Shown: piece after piece, positions 35,097 to 45,176 of the stretch
Layout: every line of letters begins with the position of its first letter
Numbering within the stretch: position 1 is the stretch's first letter
Assembly (NCBI GenBank): GCA_014801075.1
Contig: JAAVEW010000005.1
Span: forward strand, 8,590-72,589
Direction: 5' to 3'
Length of the DNA stretch: 64,000 bases
Source of the DNA: Barnesiella sp.
Lineage (GTDB): Bacteria; Bacteroidota; Bacteroidia; Bacteroidales; Muribaculaceae
Notes under the pieces: model-generated
Seen by the model: the letters and a program-made list of their open reading frames with translations, nothing else
Told to the model about the DNA's origin: nothing
Databases searched by the model: none
Made by a program: the position numbers and the translations under genes

Positions 35097-36167
35097 ATGC
35101 GCGAAACAAGACGAGCCACCCTGATTCTCGAGGATGGCACCACGTTTGAGGGAAAATCTTTCGGGTATGAAGCATCGACTTCGGGCGAAGTAGTTTTCAA
35201 CACTGCAATGACCGGTTATCCCGAGAGCTTGACCGACCCTTCCTATGAAGGTCAGATACTTGTCACCACTTATCCCATTCTCGGTAACTACGGCGTGCCC
35301 CCGCGCCGCGAAAAGGATGACGTCAGCGAATTTTACGAAAGCGACCACATCCACGCCAAAGCCATCATCGCTCAAGACTACTCTCACGAACACTCCCACT
35401 GGCAGGCCGACCGCTCTCTGGCCCAATGGCTCCGCGAGGAGAAAATACCCGGTATCTACGGCATCGACACCCGAGCGCTGACCAAGCACCTGCGCGAGAA
35501 AGGCTCTATGCTCGGCAAGATTGTCATCGAGGGTTGCGACGATGTGGAGTTCTATAACCCCAATCTCGAAAACCTCGTAGGCAAAGTGAGCTGCAAGGAG
35601 GTAGAGATTCACGGCAACGGCGACAAGACCGTGGTGCTCGTGGACTGCGGCACCAAGCACAATATCATCCGTTGCCTCACCCGCCGAGGCGTCAAGGTAG
35701 TGCGCGTGCCTTGGGACTATGATTTCACTCAGATACCCTACGACGGTCTATTCATCTCCAACGGTCCCGGCAACCCCGACATGGCCGAAGCTACCGTTGC
35801 CAACATCCGCAAGGCCATCGAGATAGGCAAGCCCATATGCGGTATCTGCATGGGCAACCAGCTCCTCTCAAAGGCAGCCGGCGCCAAGACCTACAAGCTC
35901 AAGTACGGCCACCGCTCCCACAATCAGCCCGTGAGACGCGTAGGCACCGATATATGCTACGTCACTTCGCAGAACCATGGATTTGCCGTCGACAGCACCA
36001 CGCTGCCCGACGAGTGGGAACCCCTCTTCGTCAACATGAACGACGGCACCAACGAGGGTATCCGCCACAAGAGCAAGCCCTTCTTCTCGGCGCAGTTCCA
36101 CCCCGAAGCGTCATCAGGACCAAAGGACACCGAATTCCTCTTCGACGAATTCATAGCCCTGCTTTAA
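35097..36167 (+). CDS. carA: Carbamoyl-phosphate synthase small subunit
   Basis: The ATG at 35097 (MRETRRATLILEDGTTFEG) gives 356 residues and matches the family N-terminus; the open frame extends to 34839 but that part is not CarA-like. The glutaminase subunit has nucleophile Cys in PICGICMGNQLL and His/Glu in FSAQFHPEASSGPKD. It releases ammonia from glutamine for CarB, feeding arginine and pyrimidine synthesis. carB follows after 103 bases. A palindromic repeat and a TAACTTTG box lie upstream. Confidence 0.96.
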   Translation: MRETRRATLILEDGTTFEGKSFGYEASTSGEVVFNTAMTGYPESLTDPSYEGQILVTTYPILGNYGVPPRREKDDVSEFYESDHIHAKAIIAQDYSHEHSHWQADRSLAQWLREEKIPGIYGIDTRALTKHLREKGSMLGKIVIEGCDDVEFYNPNLENLVGKVSCKEVEIHGNGDKTVVLVDCGTKHNIIRCLTRRGVKVVRVPWDYDFTQIPYDGLFISNGPGNPDMAEATVANIRKAIEIGKPICGICMGNQLLSKAAGAKTYKLKYGHRSHNQPVRRVGTDICYVTSQNHGFAVDSTTLPDEWEPLFVNMNDGTNEGIRHKSKPFFSAQFHPEASSGPKDTEFLFDEFIALL

Positions 36168-36270
36168 ATACTCCGGACCCGCCGGCTCAGTCGGCGCGGT
36201 CCACATATTTATATAACCGAATTTTCAGCAACCAATATAAACCGCGGCATAGCCGCCTCAACAACTCATA

Positions 36271-39200
36271 ATGAGCGACAAGACAATAAAAAAAGTACTT
36301 TTGCTTGGTAGCGGTGCACTCAAGATAGGTGAGGCCGGAGAATTTGACTACTCCGGTTCGCAGGCACTCAAAGCAATGAAAGAAGAGGGTATCGAAACTA
36401 TTCTTATCAACCCCAATATTGCAACAGTACAGACGTCTGACGGCTTTGCCGACCACATCTACTTCCTCCCCGTGACCCCGTTCTTCGTTGAAAAGGTCAT
36501 CGAGAAGGAACGCCCCGACGGCATTCTCCTCGCATTCGGCGGACAGACTGCCCTCAACTGCGGCGTCACCCTGTACGAATCGGGTGTACTCGAAAAATAT
36601 AATGTACGCGTGCTCGGTACTCCCGTCCGCGCCATCATGGACACCGAGGACCGCGAACTCTTCGTGCGCAAGCTCGACGAAATCGGCGTCAAGACCATCA
36701 AGAGCGAAGCGGTATCGACCGTAGAGGATGCTCTGCAGGCCGCCCGTGACCTCGGCTACCCCGTCATCGTGCGCGCAGCCTACGCGCTCGGCGGTCTCGG
36801 CTCAGGCTTCTGCGACAACGAGGAGGAACTCGTGGCTCTTACCGAGAAAGCACTCTCCTTCTCTCCGCAGGTACTCGTCGAGAAATCGCTCAAAGGCTGG
36901 AAAGAGGTTGAGTATGAAGTGGTGCGCGACCGCTTCGACAACTGTATCACGGTATGTAACATGGAGAACTTCGACCCGCTGGGTATCCACACCGGCGAGA
37001 GTATCGTAGTAGCTCCCTCGCAGACCCTCTCCAACGAGGATTACCACTACCTGCGCAAACTCGCCATCAAGATTATACGCCACGTGGGCATCGTGGGCGA
37101 GTGTAACGTGCAGTATGCCTTCGACCCGCATTCGATGGACTACCGCGTCATCGAGGTGAACGCACGTCTCAGCCGCTCTTCAGCCCTGGCGTCGAAAGCC
37201 ACCGGCTATCCCCTCGCTTTCGTAGCCGCCAAGCTCGGTCTCGGCTACGGCCTCTTCGACCTCAAGAACTCCGTGACTAAGGATACCTCGGCATTCTTCG
37301 AGCCGGCTCTCGACTATATCGTGGTGAAGATACCCCGCTGGGACCTCGGCAAGTTCCACGGCGTGCGCAAGGAAATCGGTTCGTCGATGAAATCGGTCGG
37401 CGAAGTGATGGCTATAGGCCGCACCTTCGAGGAAGCTATCCAGAAAGGATTGCGCATGATTGGCCAGGGCATGCACGGCTTCGTGGGTAACCGCGACCTG
37501 AAAATCAACGACATTGACCGCGCGCTCGCCGAACCTACCGACAAGCGTATCTTCGTCATAGCCAAGGCTATGAAGGAGGGTTACACGGTCGACAAAATCC
37601 ACGAGCTCACCAAGATTGACAAGTGGTTCCTCTACAAGCTCCAGCACCTTATCGACACCGAGGCCGAGCTTGAGACGTTCAATGAAATCGACAAACTCCC
37701 CGCTGCGCTTCTGCGTCTGGCCAAAGAGCAGGGCTTCAGCGACTTCCAGATAGCACGCGCCGTGCTCGACAACTTCGGCGGTTCGGCCGAGAAAGCCAAC
37801 AAGATGGTGCGCGACTACCGCAAGAGCCTCGGCATCGTGCCCGTGGTCAAGCAGATTGACACACTCGCAGCCGAGTATCCCGCGCAGACCAATTACCTCT
37901 ACCTCACCTACAACGGTACGGAAAACGACGTGCAGTATCTCCACGACCACCGTTCTATCGTGGTGCTCGGTTCGGGTGCCTACCGCATCGGTAGCTCAGT
38001 AGAGTTTGACTGGTGTTCGGTCAACGCTCTCATGACCGTCAAGAAGGAGGGCTGGCGCTCGGTTATGATCAACTACAACCCCGAAACCGTGTCGACCGAC
38101 TACGACATGTGCGACCGTCTCTACTTCGACGAACTCACCTTTGAGCGCGTGATGGACATCCTCGACCTCGAGCAGCCCCACGGCGCCATCCTCTCGGTGG
38201 GCGGTCAGATACCCAACAACCTCGCTACCCGTCTTGACGACGAGGGCGTAAACATTCTCGGTACCAATGCACACAGCATCGATAACGCCGAGGACCGTCA
38301 CAAATTCTCGGCCATGCTCGACAACCTCGGCATCGACCAGCCCCGCTGGCGCGAGCTCACCAGCTTCGAGGATATTCGCGAATTTATCGACGAAGTCGGT
38401 TTCCCCGTTCTCGTGCGCCCCAGCTACGTGCTCTCAGGCGCAGCGATGAATGTATGCTCCAACGACGACGAGCTTGAACGTTTCCTCCGCCTCGCGGCCA
38501 ACGTGTCGAAGCAGCACCCCGTGGTTGTGACCGAGTTCATCCAGAACGCCAAGGAGATTGAAATGGACGCCGTTGCCGCCAACGGTGAAATCAAAGCCTA
38601 CGCCATCTCGGAGCATATCGAGTTTGCCGGCGTACACTCGGGCGACGCCACCATCCAGTTCCCGCCGCAGAAACTCTACGTCGAGACAATGCGCCGCATC
38701 AAGAAAATCTCGGCACAGATTGCCAAAGCGCTCAATATCACCGGTCCGTTCAACATCCAGTATCTTGCCAAGAACAACGATATCAAGGTTATAGAATGTA
38801 ACCTGCGTGCATCGCGCAGCTTCCCCTTCGTGTCAAAGGTATTGAAAATCAATTTCATAGACCTCGCCACCAAGGCTATGCTCGGCCTGAACGTGGAGAA
38901 GCCCGCCAAGAACGCCTTCGACCTCGACTACGTAGGTATCAAGGCATCGCAGTTCTCCTTCTCGCGTCTGCAGGGCGCCGACCCCGTGCTCGGTGTCGAC
39001 ATGTCATCGACCGGCGAAGTAGGCTGTATCGGAGTTGACACCTCGGAGGCCATCATGAAATCAATGCTCTCGGTAGGTTACCGCGTGCCCAAGAAAGGCA
39101 TCCTGCTCTCCACCGGCTCGGCACGTCAGAAAATCGACATGCTCGACGCAGCGCATCAGCTCCACAACAAGGGTTACGTGCTCTACGCCACCGGCGGTAC

Positions 39201-39495
39201 TCACCAGTTCCTCGCCGACAACGGTATTCCCGCTATCCGCGTGTACTGGCCCTCGCAGCCCGACATGCAGCCGCAGGCACTCCAGATGCTCCACGACAAG
39301 GAAATCGATCTCGTGGTAAACATTCCCAAGAACCTGTCGACCACCGAGTTGAGCAACGGCTACAAGATACGTCGCGCAGCAATCGACCTCAACATCCCGC
39401 TGCTCACCAACGCCCGCCTTGCCTCAGCATTCATCGGAGCATTCACAACCCTCACCCTCAACGACATCGAAATCAAACCCTGGGACGAATACTAA
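36271..39495 (+). CDS. carB: Carbamoyl-phosphate synthase large subunit
   Basis: A 1074-residue synthetase with two tandem ATP-grasp halves. The N-half (KKVLLLGSGALKIGEAGEFDYSG) makes carboxyphosphate and carbamate. The C-half (HRSIVVLGSGAYRIGSSVEF) phosphorylates carbamate. ATP-grasp glycine motifs (ALGGLGSG and VLSGAAMNV) and metal-ligand ECNVQYAF/ECNLRASRSFPF regions are present. The last about 140 residues (KKGILLSTGSARQKI onward) form the allosteric MGS-like domain. Length is as expected, and it pairs with carA just upstream. Confidence 0.97.
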   Translation: MSDKTIKKVLLLGSGALKIGEAGEFDYSGSQALKAMKEEGIETILINPNIATVQTSDGFADHIYFLPVTPFFVEKVIEKERPDGILLAFGGQTALNCGVTLYESGVLEKYNVRVLGTPVRAIMDTEDRELFVRKLDEIGVKTIKSEAVSTVEDALQAARDLGYPVIVRAAYALGGLGSGFCDNEEELVALTEKALSFSPQVLVEKSLKGWKEVEYEVVRDRFDNCITVCNMENFDPLGIHTGESIVVAPSQTLSNEDYHYLRKLAIKIIRHVGIVGECNVQYAFDPHSMDYRVIEVNARLSRSSALASKATGYPLAFVAAKLGLGYGLFDLKNSVTKDTSAFFEPALDYIVVKIPRWDLGKFHGVRKEIGSSMKSVGEVMAIGRTFEEAIQKGLRMIGQGMHGFVGNRDLKINDIDRALAEPTDKRIFVIAKAMKEGYTVDKIHELTKIDKWFLYKLQHLIDTEAELETFNEIDKLPAALLRLAKEQGFSDFQIARAVLDNFGGSAEKANKMVRDYRKSLGIVPVVKQIDTLAAEYPAQTNYLYLTYNGTENDVQYLHDHRSIVVLGSGAYRIGSSVEFDWCSVNALMTVKKEGWRSVMINYNPETVSTDYDMCDRLYFDELTFERVMDILDLEQPHGAILSVGGQIPNNLATRLDDEGVNILGTNAHSIDNAEDRHKFSAMLDNLGIDQPRWRELTSFEDIREFIDEVGFPVLVRPSYVLSGAAMNVCSNDDELERFLRLAANVSKQHPVVVTEFIQNAKEIEMDAVAANGEIKAYAISEHIEFAGVHSGDATIQFPPQKLYVETMRRIKKISAQIAKALNITGPFNIQYLAKNNDIKVIECNLRASRSFPFVSKVLKINFIDLATKAMLGLNVEKPAKNAFDLDYVGIKASQFSFSRLQGADPVLGVDMSSTGEVGCIGVDTSEAIMKSMLSVGYRVPKKGILLSTGSARQKIDMLDAAHQLHNKGYVLYATGGTHQFLADNGIPAIRVYWPSQPDMQPQALQMLHDKEIDLVVNIPKNLSTTELSNGYKIRRAAIDLNIPLLTNARLASAFIGAFTTLTLNDIEIKPWDEY

Positions 39496-39537
39496 TCCAG
39501 CAGGGTATCGTATTATAAACGGCATAAGCTGTACGAC

Positions 39538-39579
39538 AAAAGAAGCATGGGCTCTGAAAATAGCGCCCATGCTTCTTTT
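39538..39579. terminator. Bidirectional terminator between carB and the DUF389 gene
   Basis: AAAAGAAGCATGGGC (39538-39552) pairs perfectly with GCCCATGCTTCTTTT (39565-39579); A- and T-runs serve both directions. Confidence 0.85.
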
Positions 39580-39623
39580 CTATATTTACGTTTTCTTTAT
39601 TTATATTTACTCTATATATCCTG

Positions 39624-41015
39624 TTACTTGGAGTCTACGATGGTGGGCCAGGGGAAAGAGTGGGGGTTGACTGAGACGTGGACTTTGGTGCGGTGGAGGC
39701 GGACGGCTATGTAGTCGGCGATTTTGGCGCGCTGTTGTTCGGTGATTTCCTTTGAACTGCGGATGAATACCATGTTGACGGTATCGGTCAGTGAGTTGTT
39801 GACGCCGGCGAGCACCATGTTGGAGAGCGCCAGGTCCTCCACTTCGGGGAAGAGCACTTTGACTTCGGGAGCCAATCGCGTTGCCTCGTCGTCAAATGCC
39901 GTACGACGCGCTATGACGGTCTGCAACGAGTCGATGCGGTTCTGTCGCTGTGTTATCTCCTGCTGCATCATTCCGTATAGCTGATTCATCGACTTTGAGT
40001 TGTCGGTGAAATTGTTGAGCGAGAAGCCCTGCTTGATGTTTAGTATCGTGCCGCCGAGACCCACCGAGTCGAGTTTGTGGAGCATGGCGAGTTGCAGGGA
40101 GTCCTTCGGAAGCGCCTCCCCTATCAGCGTCACGTCGATATATCGCTTGCCGTCGGAGATATACTCCTTGTGGCTGAGTACCTGAGTATTGGGGAACACC
40201 ATTTCCTGATTCACGAACTGCGTAGCGTTGAGCATGAACACGTTGGTGCGTATCATCTTGACTGTCAGCCACGCACTGAGACCGATAGTGACGGTGACGA
40301 TTACGGTGACTATCGTCTGCACGCGGCGCGCTTTCTTATCGTCCTTGAATACCACTGCCTTGAAGCGCATAGCTTTCACTCCCACCCATGTGGCAAAAAG
40401 GATGAATACCATGTTGGTAAAGAACAGATAGAGAGCGCCGAAGAAGAAGTGAGGCTGGAGAGTGGCGAGACCGTAACCTGCCGTACACAACGGCGGCATA
40501 AGGGAGGTGGCGATGGCGACTCCGGGAAGCACCTGACCTTTATTCTTGCAGGCCATGCTGACGATACCCGCCGCGCCGCCGAAGAAGGCTATGAACACGT
40601 CGTAAATCGACGGCGAGGTGCGCGCCAGCAGCTGACTACCGTCCTCATACTGAGGCGATATAAGGAAATAGATAGCCGAGGCGATGATCGAGCCCAGCAC
40701 TGCCATTATAATGTTTTTAAGTCCGCGCTGCAGCAGATTGTAGTCACTGATGCCGATGCCGAGACCCATGCCGATGATGGGGCCCATGAGCGGAGATATA
40801 AGCATGGCGCCGATGATTACCGCCACATTGTCGGTGTTAAGACCGAGCGATGCCACGAAGATGGCAAACACGAGAATAAGTAACTGTGACCCTTTAAACG
40901 ACACTCCGGCACGAATGGAAGCCTCGGTGTCGGCCTGCGGTTCGAGGTCGGCACTGACATTGAAATAAGATTTCAGTTCCGTAAAATACTTTGCTAACTG
41001 TTCTTTAAAAGCCAT
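39624..41015 (-). CDS. DUF389 family membrane protein
   Basis: A 463-residue inner-membrane protein of the DUF389 (TIGR00341-like) family. The N-terminal about 45 residues are polar. About six membrane helices follow, with family signatures NVAVIIGAMLISPLMGPIIG and GVAIATSLMPPLCTAGYGLA. The C-terminal about 220 residues after the last helix form a soluble domain (SLNNFTDNSKSMNQLYGMMQ, then a coiled stretch) that is presumably cytoplasmic or periplasmic. The function is not known; a transport role is speculative. It is convergent with carB. A TAAGTTTG -7 box lies about 70 bases before the start. Confidence 0.88.
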   Translation of the reverse strand: MAFKEQLAKYFTELKSYFNVSADLEPQADTEASIRAGVSFKGSQLLILVFAIFVASLGLNTDNVAVIIGAMLISPLMGPIIGMGLGIGISDYNLLQRGLKNIIMAVLGSIIASAIYFLISPQYEDGSQLLARTSPSIYDVFIAFFGGAAGIVSMACKNKGQVLPGVAIATSLMPPLCTAGYGLATLQPHFFFGALYLFFTNMVFILFATWVGVKAMRFKAVVFKDDKKARRVQTIVTVIVTVTIGLSAWLTVKMIRTNVFMLNATQFVNQEMVFPNTQVLSHKEYISDGKRYIDVTLIGEALPKDSLQLAMLHKLDSVGLGGTILNIKQGFSLNNFTDNSKSMNQLYGMMQQEITQRQNRIDSLQTVIARRTAFDDEATRLAPEVKVLFPEVEDLALSNMVLAGVNNSLTDTVNMVFIRSSKEITEQQRAKIADYIAVRLHRTKVHVSVNPHSFPWPTIVDSK

Positions 41016-41327
41016 GTCATGAATAAATTATATTGAAACGTAATGATACCACGACAATCCTTGGGTATCCTCTATATATTTAACAAACTTAGCTTTTATT
41101 TTGATTAAATATAAGGCTTCAATATGTATTTTAACTCTTGATAATCTTAACGAACTTTTGCTCTAAGACATTGTTATATAAGTATATATTAATAATTTCC
41201 ATACTGAATTATCAATATATTTTATTAAATTTTTATCTATAAACTCATTGCCCATAACCCTTTCATGCATTATTGTATTGGCTTATGAAAGAATGGCAGA
41301 TGGCATTAACCTGTAAATCAAACGAAT
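41016..41327. other. AT-rich non-coding stretch with DUF389 promoter
   Basis: No gene is supported in these 312 bases. CAAACTTA at 41084-41091 reads TAAGTTTG on the minus strand, a candidate -7 box for the DUF389 gene. The rest is AT-rich and would contain the promoter of the small membrane gene, though no clear consensus was found for it. Confidence 0.5.
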
Positions 41328-41600
41328 ATGAAACGAATAGAAAATCCCGGAATGGGGAAGATTGCCTGGTTGCTTTTTCCTCCGTCAATGTTACTGCTTT
41401 TCCCTTCGGCGGTAGGGAAGTTCCCTGTCGTCGCTACCGTAATATATATTATCTGTCTCGCTCTGTTCGCAGGATTCTCAACATACTATTGCCTACGCCA
41501 GAAATGCTACGCCCAATTTGCAATCGCCACATTGATTACAATAATCCTTATCGGCGCACTGATATTTATGCACTCAATATCTTCGCAACTGACGACATAG
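41328..41600 (+). CDS. Small hypothetical membrane protein
   Basis: A 90-residue protein opening MKRIENPGMGKIAWLLF, with three probable membrane helices (about 11-30, 35-55 and 62-82). The +1-frame alternative (41273-41608) overlaps it; this frame is preferred for its regular hydrophobic pattern. No family is recognised. It is isolated between two divergent or convergent units and may be a recent or fast-evolving gene. Confidence 0.55.
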   Translation: MKRIENPGMGKIAWLLFPPSMLLLFPSAVGKFPVVATVIYIICLALFAGFSTYYCLRQKCYAQFAIATLITIILIGALIFMHSISSQLTT

Positions 41601-41667
41601 CCGACTGAGAAAACTTGTAATAAATAAGAAGTATCTATACTCCTTATTGAGCTACCATATAAATGTA

Positions 41668-41711
41668 AACTACCCTCCAAAAGTATAACAGTAAACTTTT
41701 GGAGGGTAGTT
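41668..41711. terminator. Bidirectional terminator, 17-bp perfect stem
   Basis: Bases 41668-41684 (AACTACCCTCCAAAAGT) pair perfectly with 41695-41711 around a 10-base loop, between the small membrane gene and feoAB. Confidence 0.85.
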
Positions 41712-41753
41712 GATTATAATAAAATTTATTTTTGCGCTACAATGCTCAATTGC

Positions 41754-44174
41754 TTAGAAGAGCAGGGCGAGGCGGTAGACTATGAAGGCGGCTATCCAGG
41801 CTACGGTGGTGTTGTAGAGTACCGCGAAAGCGCCGTAACGCCATGAGTGAGTTTCCTTTACAATGGCTACGATGGTAGCTATGCAGGGGCAGTAAAGGAG
41901 GATAAATACCATGAAGGCGAGGGCTACGGCGGGGGTAAAGTCGGCAACTCCGGTGACGGGATTGGGTGCGGTCAGTCGGGTTGAGAGCGCGTTGTCGTCA
42001 ATATCCTCGTCGCCGGTGTAGAGCACACCGAGGGTTGATACCACAATCTCTTTGGCGGGAACACCGGCAACAACAGCCACCGATGCACGCCATGAGAATC
42101 CGAGCGGACGGAACACGGGATTGATGGCTTTGCCAATCATTTCGAGGAACGAATCGCGCGAGGGGTCGATAGTGTCATCGTCGACAGCCGGTGAGGCCTC
42201 GGCAGTAACAGTCTGCTCCGCAACCGCTGCGTCGTCGTCATCGTGACGCGGGAAATAACTGAGCGCCCACACCACGATGCTCGCTACAAGAATAATACCA
42301 CCCATCTTGCGGAGATACTGCTGCGCTTTCCACCACATGTGGCGCATCGACGATTTCAGCGTAGGCACACGGTAAGGGGGCAACTCCATCACGAAGGGCG
42401 TCTCATCGACCTTGAATACAAACCGGCGCAGCAACCGGGCCGTAATCACGGCCACAAGCACGCCGAGTGCATAGAGCGACATGAACACAAGCGCTGCATG
42501 CGCCGAGAAGAATGTGCCTATAAGCAGCACATACACAGGCAGTCGCGCCGAGCAGGAGATGAACGGGTTTATCATTATGGTAATCAATCGCGAGCTGCGG
42601 CTCTCGATGGTGCGGCAACCCATGATGGCGGGCACGTTGCAACCGAATCCCATAACCAACGGGATGAACGACTTGCCGTGAAGCCCTATCTTGTGCATGA
42701 TACGGTCCATGATAAATGCCGCTCGGGCCATGTAGCCTGAGTCCTCCATAAACGATATGAAGAAATAGAGTATCAGGATGTTGGGCAGGAACACTATTAC
42801 GCCCCCCACGCCCCCTATCACACCGTCGGAAAGGAGGTCCTTGAGCGGACCTTCCGACATGTGCTCATTGACGATGCCGCTGAGCCACTCGCATCCGCTC
42901 TCAATCCATTCCATCGGGTACTGCCCCACATAGAATGTGAACCAGAAGATAAAGAACATGATGGCGAGGAATATCGGGAATCCGAATAAACGGTTGGTGA
43001 CGAAGGCGTCGATGATATGCGTCTTGGTGACCTTTTCCTCCTCGCCGCGCTGCATTGTCTCGGCAAGCGCACCTGATATGAAGCCGTACTTCTCGTTGGC
43101 TATCATCGTGGACACATCCTCTTCGTGAATCTCGGCGAGATGGTCCACGGCCTTGTCGCGCAATGCAAGTATCTTCTTGCCATCGGGGGTATCCCTCACT
43201 ACGTCGTCGGCCGCCTTGTCCTTTTCGAGCAGCTTAATTGCGAGATAGCGGGCGGAGTAACGGCTTGAAATCACGGGATCGGCCTTCAGCAACGGCTTGA
43301 TGGTATTGATAGCGTTCTCGATGTCGCTTCCGAGATTGACGTGCACGTGGCGCACGACATCGTTATTACCCTCATACACCTCTATTATAGTGTCGAAGAG
43401 ACGGTGAATACCCTCGCCGCTACGCGATACGGTGGGCACAATCGGCACGCCTATCATACCGCCAAGAGTCTCATAGTCAAGGTTATCGCCCTTGCGACGC
43501 AACTCGTCGTAGAGATTGAGCGCAATGACCATCGAGTGGTCCATGTCTATAAGCTCGGTGGTGAGATAGAGGTTGCGCTCCAGGTTGGAGGCGTCGACCA
43601 CGTTGACAATGACATCGGGGTTGGAGTCGGTGAGATATTGGCGCACGTAAAGTTCCTCGGGCGAATACGACGAGAGGGAGTAGGTGCCGGGGAGGTCGAC
43701 GATATTGAATTTATAGCCTTTGTAGCGGAATGTTCCGTTCTTGGAGTCGACAGTGACGCCGCTGTAGTTGCCTACATGTTCCTGCGCGCCGGAGGCGATG
43801 TTGAAGAGCGACGTCTTGCCGCAATTGGGGTTGCCTATGAGGGCTATATTGATAGTGTGGTCAGAGACAACAGCCTTGTGGAGAGTGGGATCGGTGTCGT
43901 CATCGACTACGCAGCTCGCGCGCGACCCCATGTCTGCCTTGCACGATTCTTCCACAGGCACTACCTCAATCATCGACGCCTCGCTGCGGCGGAGCGATAC
44001 CTCATAGTCCATCAATCTGTACTTCACGGGGTCATTGAGCGGGGCATTGAGCACGGCGGTAATCTCGCGCCCTTTCACAAAGCCCATCTCAATGACGCGC
44101 TTGCGAAACGCGCCATGGCCCAATATCTTGATAATGACGGCCGAACGGCCTGTTTCAAGTTCTGATAGTCTCAT
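41754..44174 (-). CDS. feoB: Ferrous iron transporter, FeoA-FeoB fusion
   Basis: An 806-residue fusion. Residues about 1-75 are an SH3-like FeoA domain (MRLSELETGRSAVIIKILGH, ending MIEVVPVEE). A linker precedes the FeoB G domain: G1 GNPNCGKT at 114-121, G3 DLPG in FNIVDLPGTYSLSS, and a G4-like NLYDE instead of the usual NxxD. The C-terminal half is the polytopic permease with the paired Gate regions (GCNVPAIMGCRTIESR and VSTLGVLYTG). It imports Fe2+ across the inner membrane. FeoAB fusions are recalled as common in Bacteroidetes. It is divergent from an outer-membrane protein cluster. Confidence 0.96.
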   Translation of the reverse strand: MRLSELETGRSAVIIKILGHGAFRKRVIEMGFVKGREITAVLNAPLNDPVKYRLMDYEVSLRRSEASMIEVVPVEESCKADMGSRASCVVDDDTDPTLHKAVVSDHTINIALIGNPNCGKTSLFNIASGAQEHVGNYSGVTVDSKNGTFRYKGYKFNIVDLPGTYSLSSYSPEELYVRQYLTDSNPDVIVNVVDASNLERNLYLTTELIDMDHSMVIALNLYDELRRKGDNLDYETLGGMIGVPIVPTVSRSGEGIHRLFDTIIEVYEGNNDVVRHVHVNLGSDIENAINTIKPLLKADPVISSRYSARYLAIKLLEKDKAADDVVRDTPDGKKILALRDKAVDHLAEIHEEDVSTMIANEKYGFISGALAETMQRGEEEKVTKTHIIDAFVTNRLFGFPIFLAIMFFIFWFTFYVGQYPMEWIESGCEWLSGIVNEHMSEGPLKDLLSDGVIGGVGGVIVFLPNILILYFFISFMEDSGYMARAAFIMDRIMHKIGLHGKSFIPLVMGFGCNVPAIMGCRTIESRSSRLITIMINPFISCSARLPVYVLLIGTFFSAHAALVFMSLYALGVLVAVITARLLRRFVFKVDETPFVMELPPYRVPTLKSSMRHMWWKAQQYLRKMGGIILVASIVVWALSYFPRHDDDDAAVAEQTVTAEASPAVDDDTIDPSRDSFLEMIGKAINPVFRPLGFSWRASVAVVAGVPAKEIVVSTLGVLYTGDEDIDDNALSTRLTAPNPVTGVADFTPAVALAFMVFILLYCPCIATIVAIVKETHSWRYGAFAVLYNTTVAWIAAFIVYRLALLF

Positions 44175-44298
44175 ATCCTGATTGTAAGTGATAGTGTGAT
44201 GGGTGCAAAGGTCATAAAAAATCCCGTCAACGCAAAATATTTCCGTGCTTTATTTATATCCATTCTAAATAATGGGTGTAATTTGGACATCTCCGTCC

Positions 44299-44338
44299 GC
44301 CGTCAATTTGTACCGCCGGCCGTCAATTTGTATCGTCG
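44299..44338. repeat. 20-bp tandem repeat between feoAB and the OMP cluster
   Basis: GCCGTCAATTTGTA then CCGCCG (44299-44318) is followed immediately by the same 20 bases with two C-to-T changes (44319-44338). It lies 125 bases before feoAB and about 50 bases before the OMP promoter, so it may be an operator. Confidence 0.7.
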
Positions 44339-44385
44339 GGTCTCAATATCTCGAAAATATTGCGTAGTAATTAGATAAATTTTTG

Positions 44386-44393
44386 TAAATTTG
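44386..44393 (+). promoter_or_regulatory. Candidate promoter of the OMP/PCMD cluster
   Basis: TAAATTTG is an exact -7 match about 40 bases before the ATG at 44431; TTG at 44360-44362 is a loosely spaced -33 candidate. Confidence 0.45.
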
Positions 44394-44430
44394 ACGATTA
44401 TTTGCATCGTGCAAAACAACACCGAGAACA

Positions 44431-45171
44431 ATGAGACAAAAAGCAATCGCACTTCTCGTGCTTCTATTCATACTCTGCGGGGCTTCCCGTGCCGGAGCGC
44501 AGGAGCAGTTCAGGCGCGGACTCCAGCAGATATCCTTTGTGCCCAAAGGCCAATGGATTACCGGCGTAAGCGTCAGCTACTCGCAGTCCAACCAGTCAAA
44601 CTATCAGTTTCTGGTGGTGGAAAACCTCAACGGCGACACCTACAACTTCAAGCTCAGCCCTATGCTGATGTACTGCTTCAAGGACAACCTCGCCGCGGGC
44701 GGACGCTTCTCCTACAAGCGCTCGAAGGTCGACCTCCGCTCGGCCGACGTGGTGCTCGACTCCGAGACGGGCTACAACGTTGACAACCTTTACAGCATAT
44801 CGCAAAGCTGGTATGGCACGGCCGCTTTCCGCAACTACATATCGCTCGGCAACAACCGCCGCTTCGGCATGTTCAACGAGGTGCAGCTCGAAATCGGCGG
44901 CGGCGACTCGAAGATATGCAACGGCTCGGGCGACGACCTGACCGGCACCTACTCGCGCAACGTCAGTTTCAACGTGGGACTGGCACCCGGCATGATAATG
45001 TTCCTCAACAACTACTCAGCCATAGAGGTGAACATCGGCGTGCTCGGATTCTCCTACTCCCATTCCAAGGCCACGACCGACCGCGTCTACGTGGCGCATG
45101 CCAACTCGCAGTCGGCCAACTTTAAAATAAATCTGTTTTCAATCACTTTCGGAGTGGCATTTTATCTGTAA
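44431..45171 (+). CDS. Outer-membrane beta-barrel protein (cluster gene 1)
   Basis: A 246-residue protein with a signal peptide (about 1-23, SRAGAQ). The mature part is rich in alternating aromatic strands and ends in a terminal strand (SITFGVAFYL), as in outer-membrane barrels. It opens QISFVPKGQWITGVSVSYS, and the same FVPKGQW-type block occurs in the next gene (FLIIPKGQWSFGVTASYG), so the two are paralogues. Later blocks are also shared (NYISLGNNRRFGMFNEVQLEI versus NYIGLGPEKRFAIFNEVDLG). Five bases separate it from the next gene. The function is not known. Confidence 0.75.
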   Translation: MRQKAIALLVLLFILCGASRAGAQEQFRRGLQQISFVPKGQWITGVSVSYSQSNQSNYQFLVVENLNGDTYNFKLSPMLMYCFKDNLAAGGRFSYKRSKVDLRSADVVLDSETGYNVDNLYSISQSWYGTAAFRNYISLGNNRRFGMFNEVQLEIGGGDSKICNGSGDDLTGTYSRNVSFNVGLAPGMIMFLNNYSAIEVNIGVLGFSYSHSKATTDRVYVAHANSQSANFKINLFSITFGVAFYL

Positions 45172-45176
45172 GAGTC

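Noticed and set aside
44299..44338. CRISPR or transposon end
   Set aside because: Only two adjacent copies without spacers or inverted partners; it is better read as a tandem operator-like repeat.
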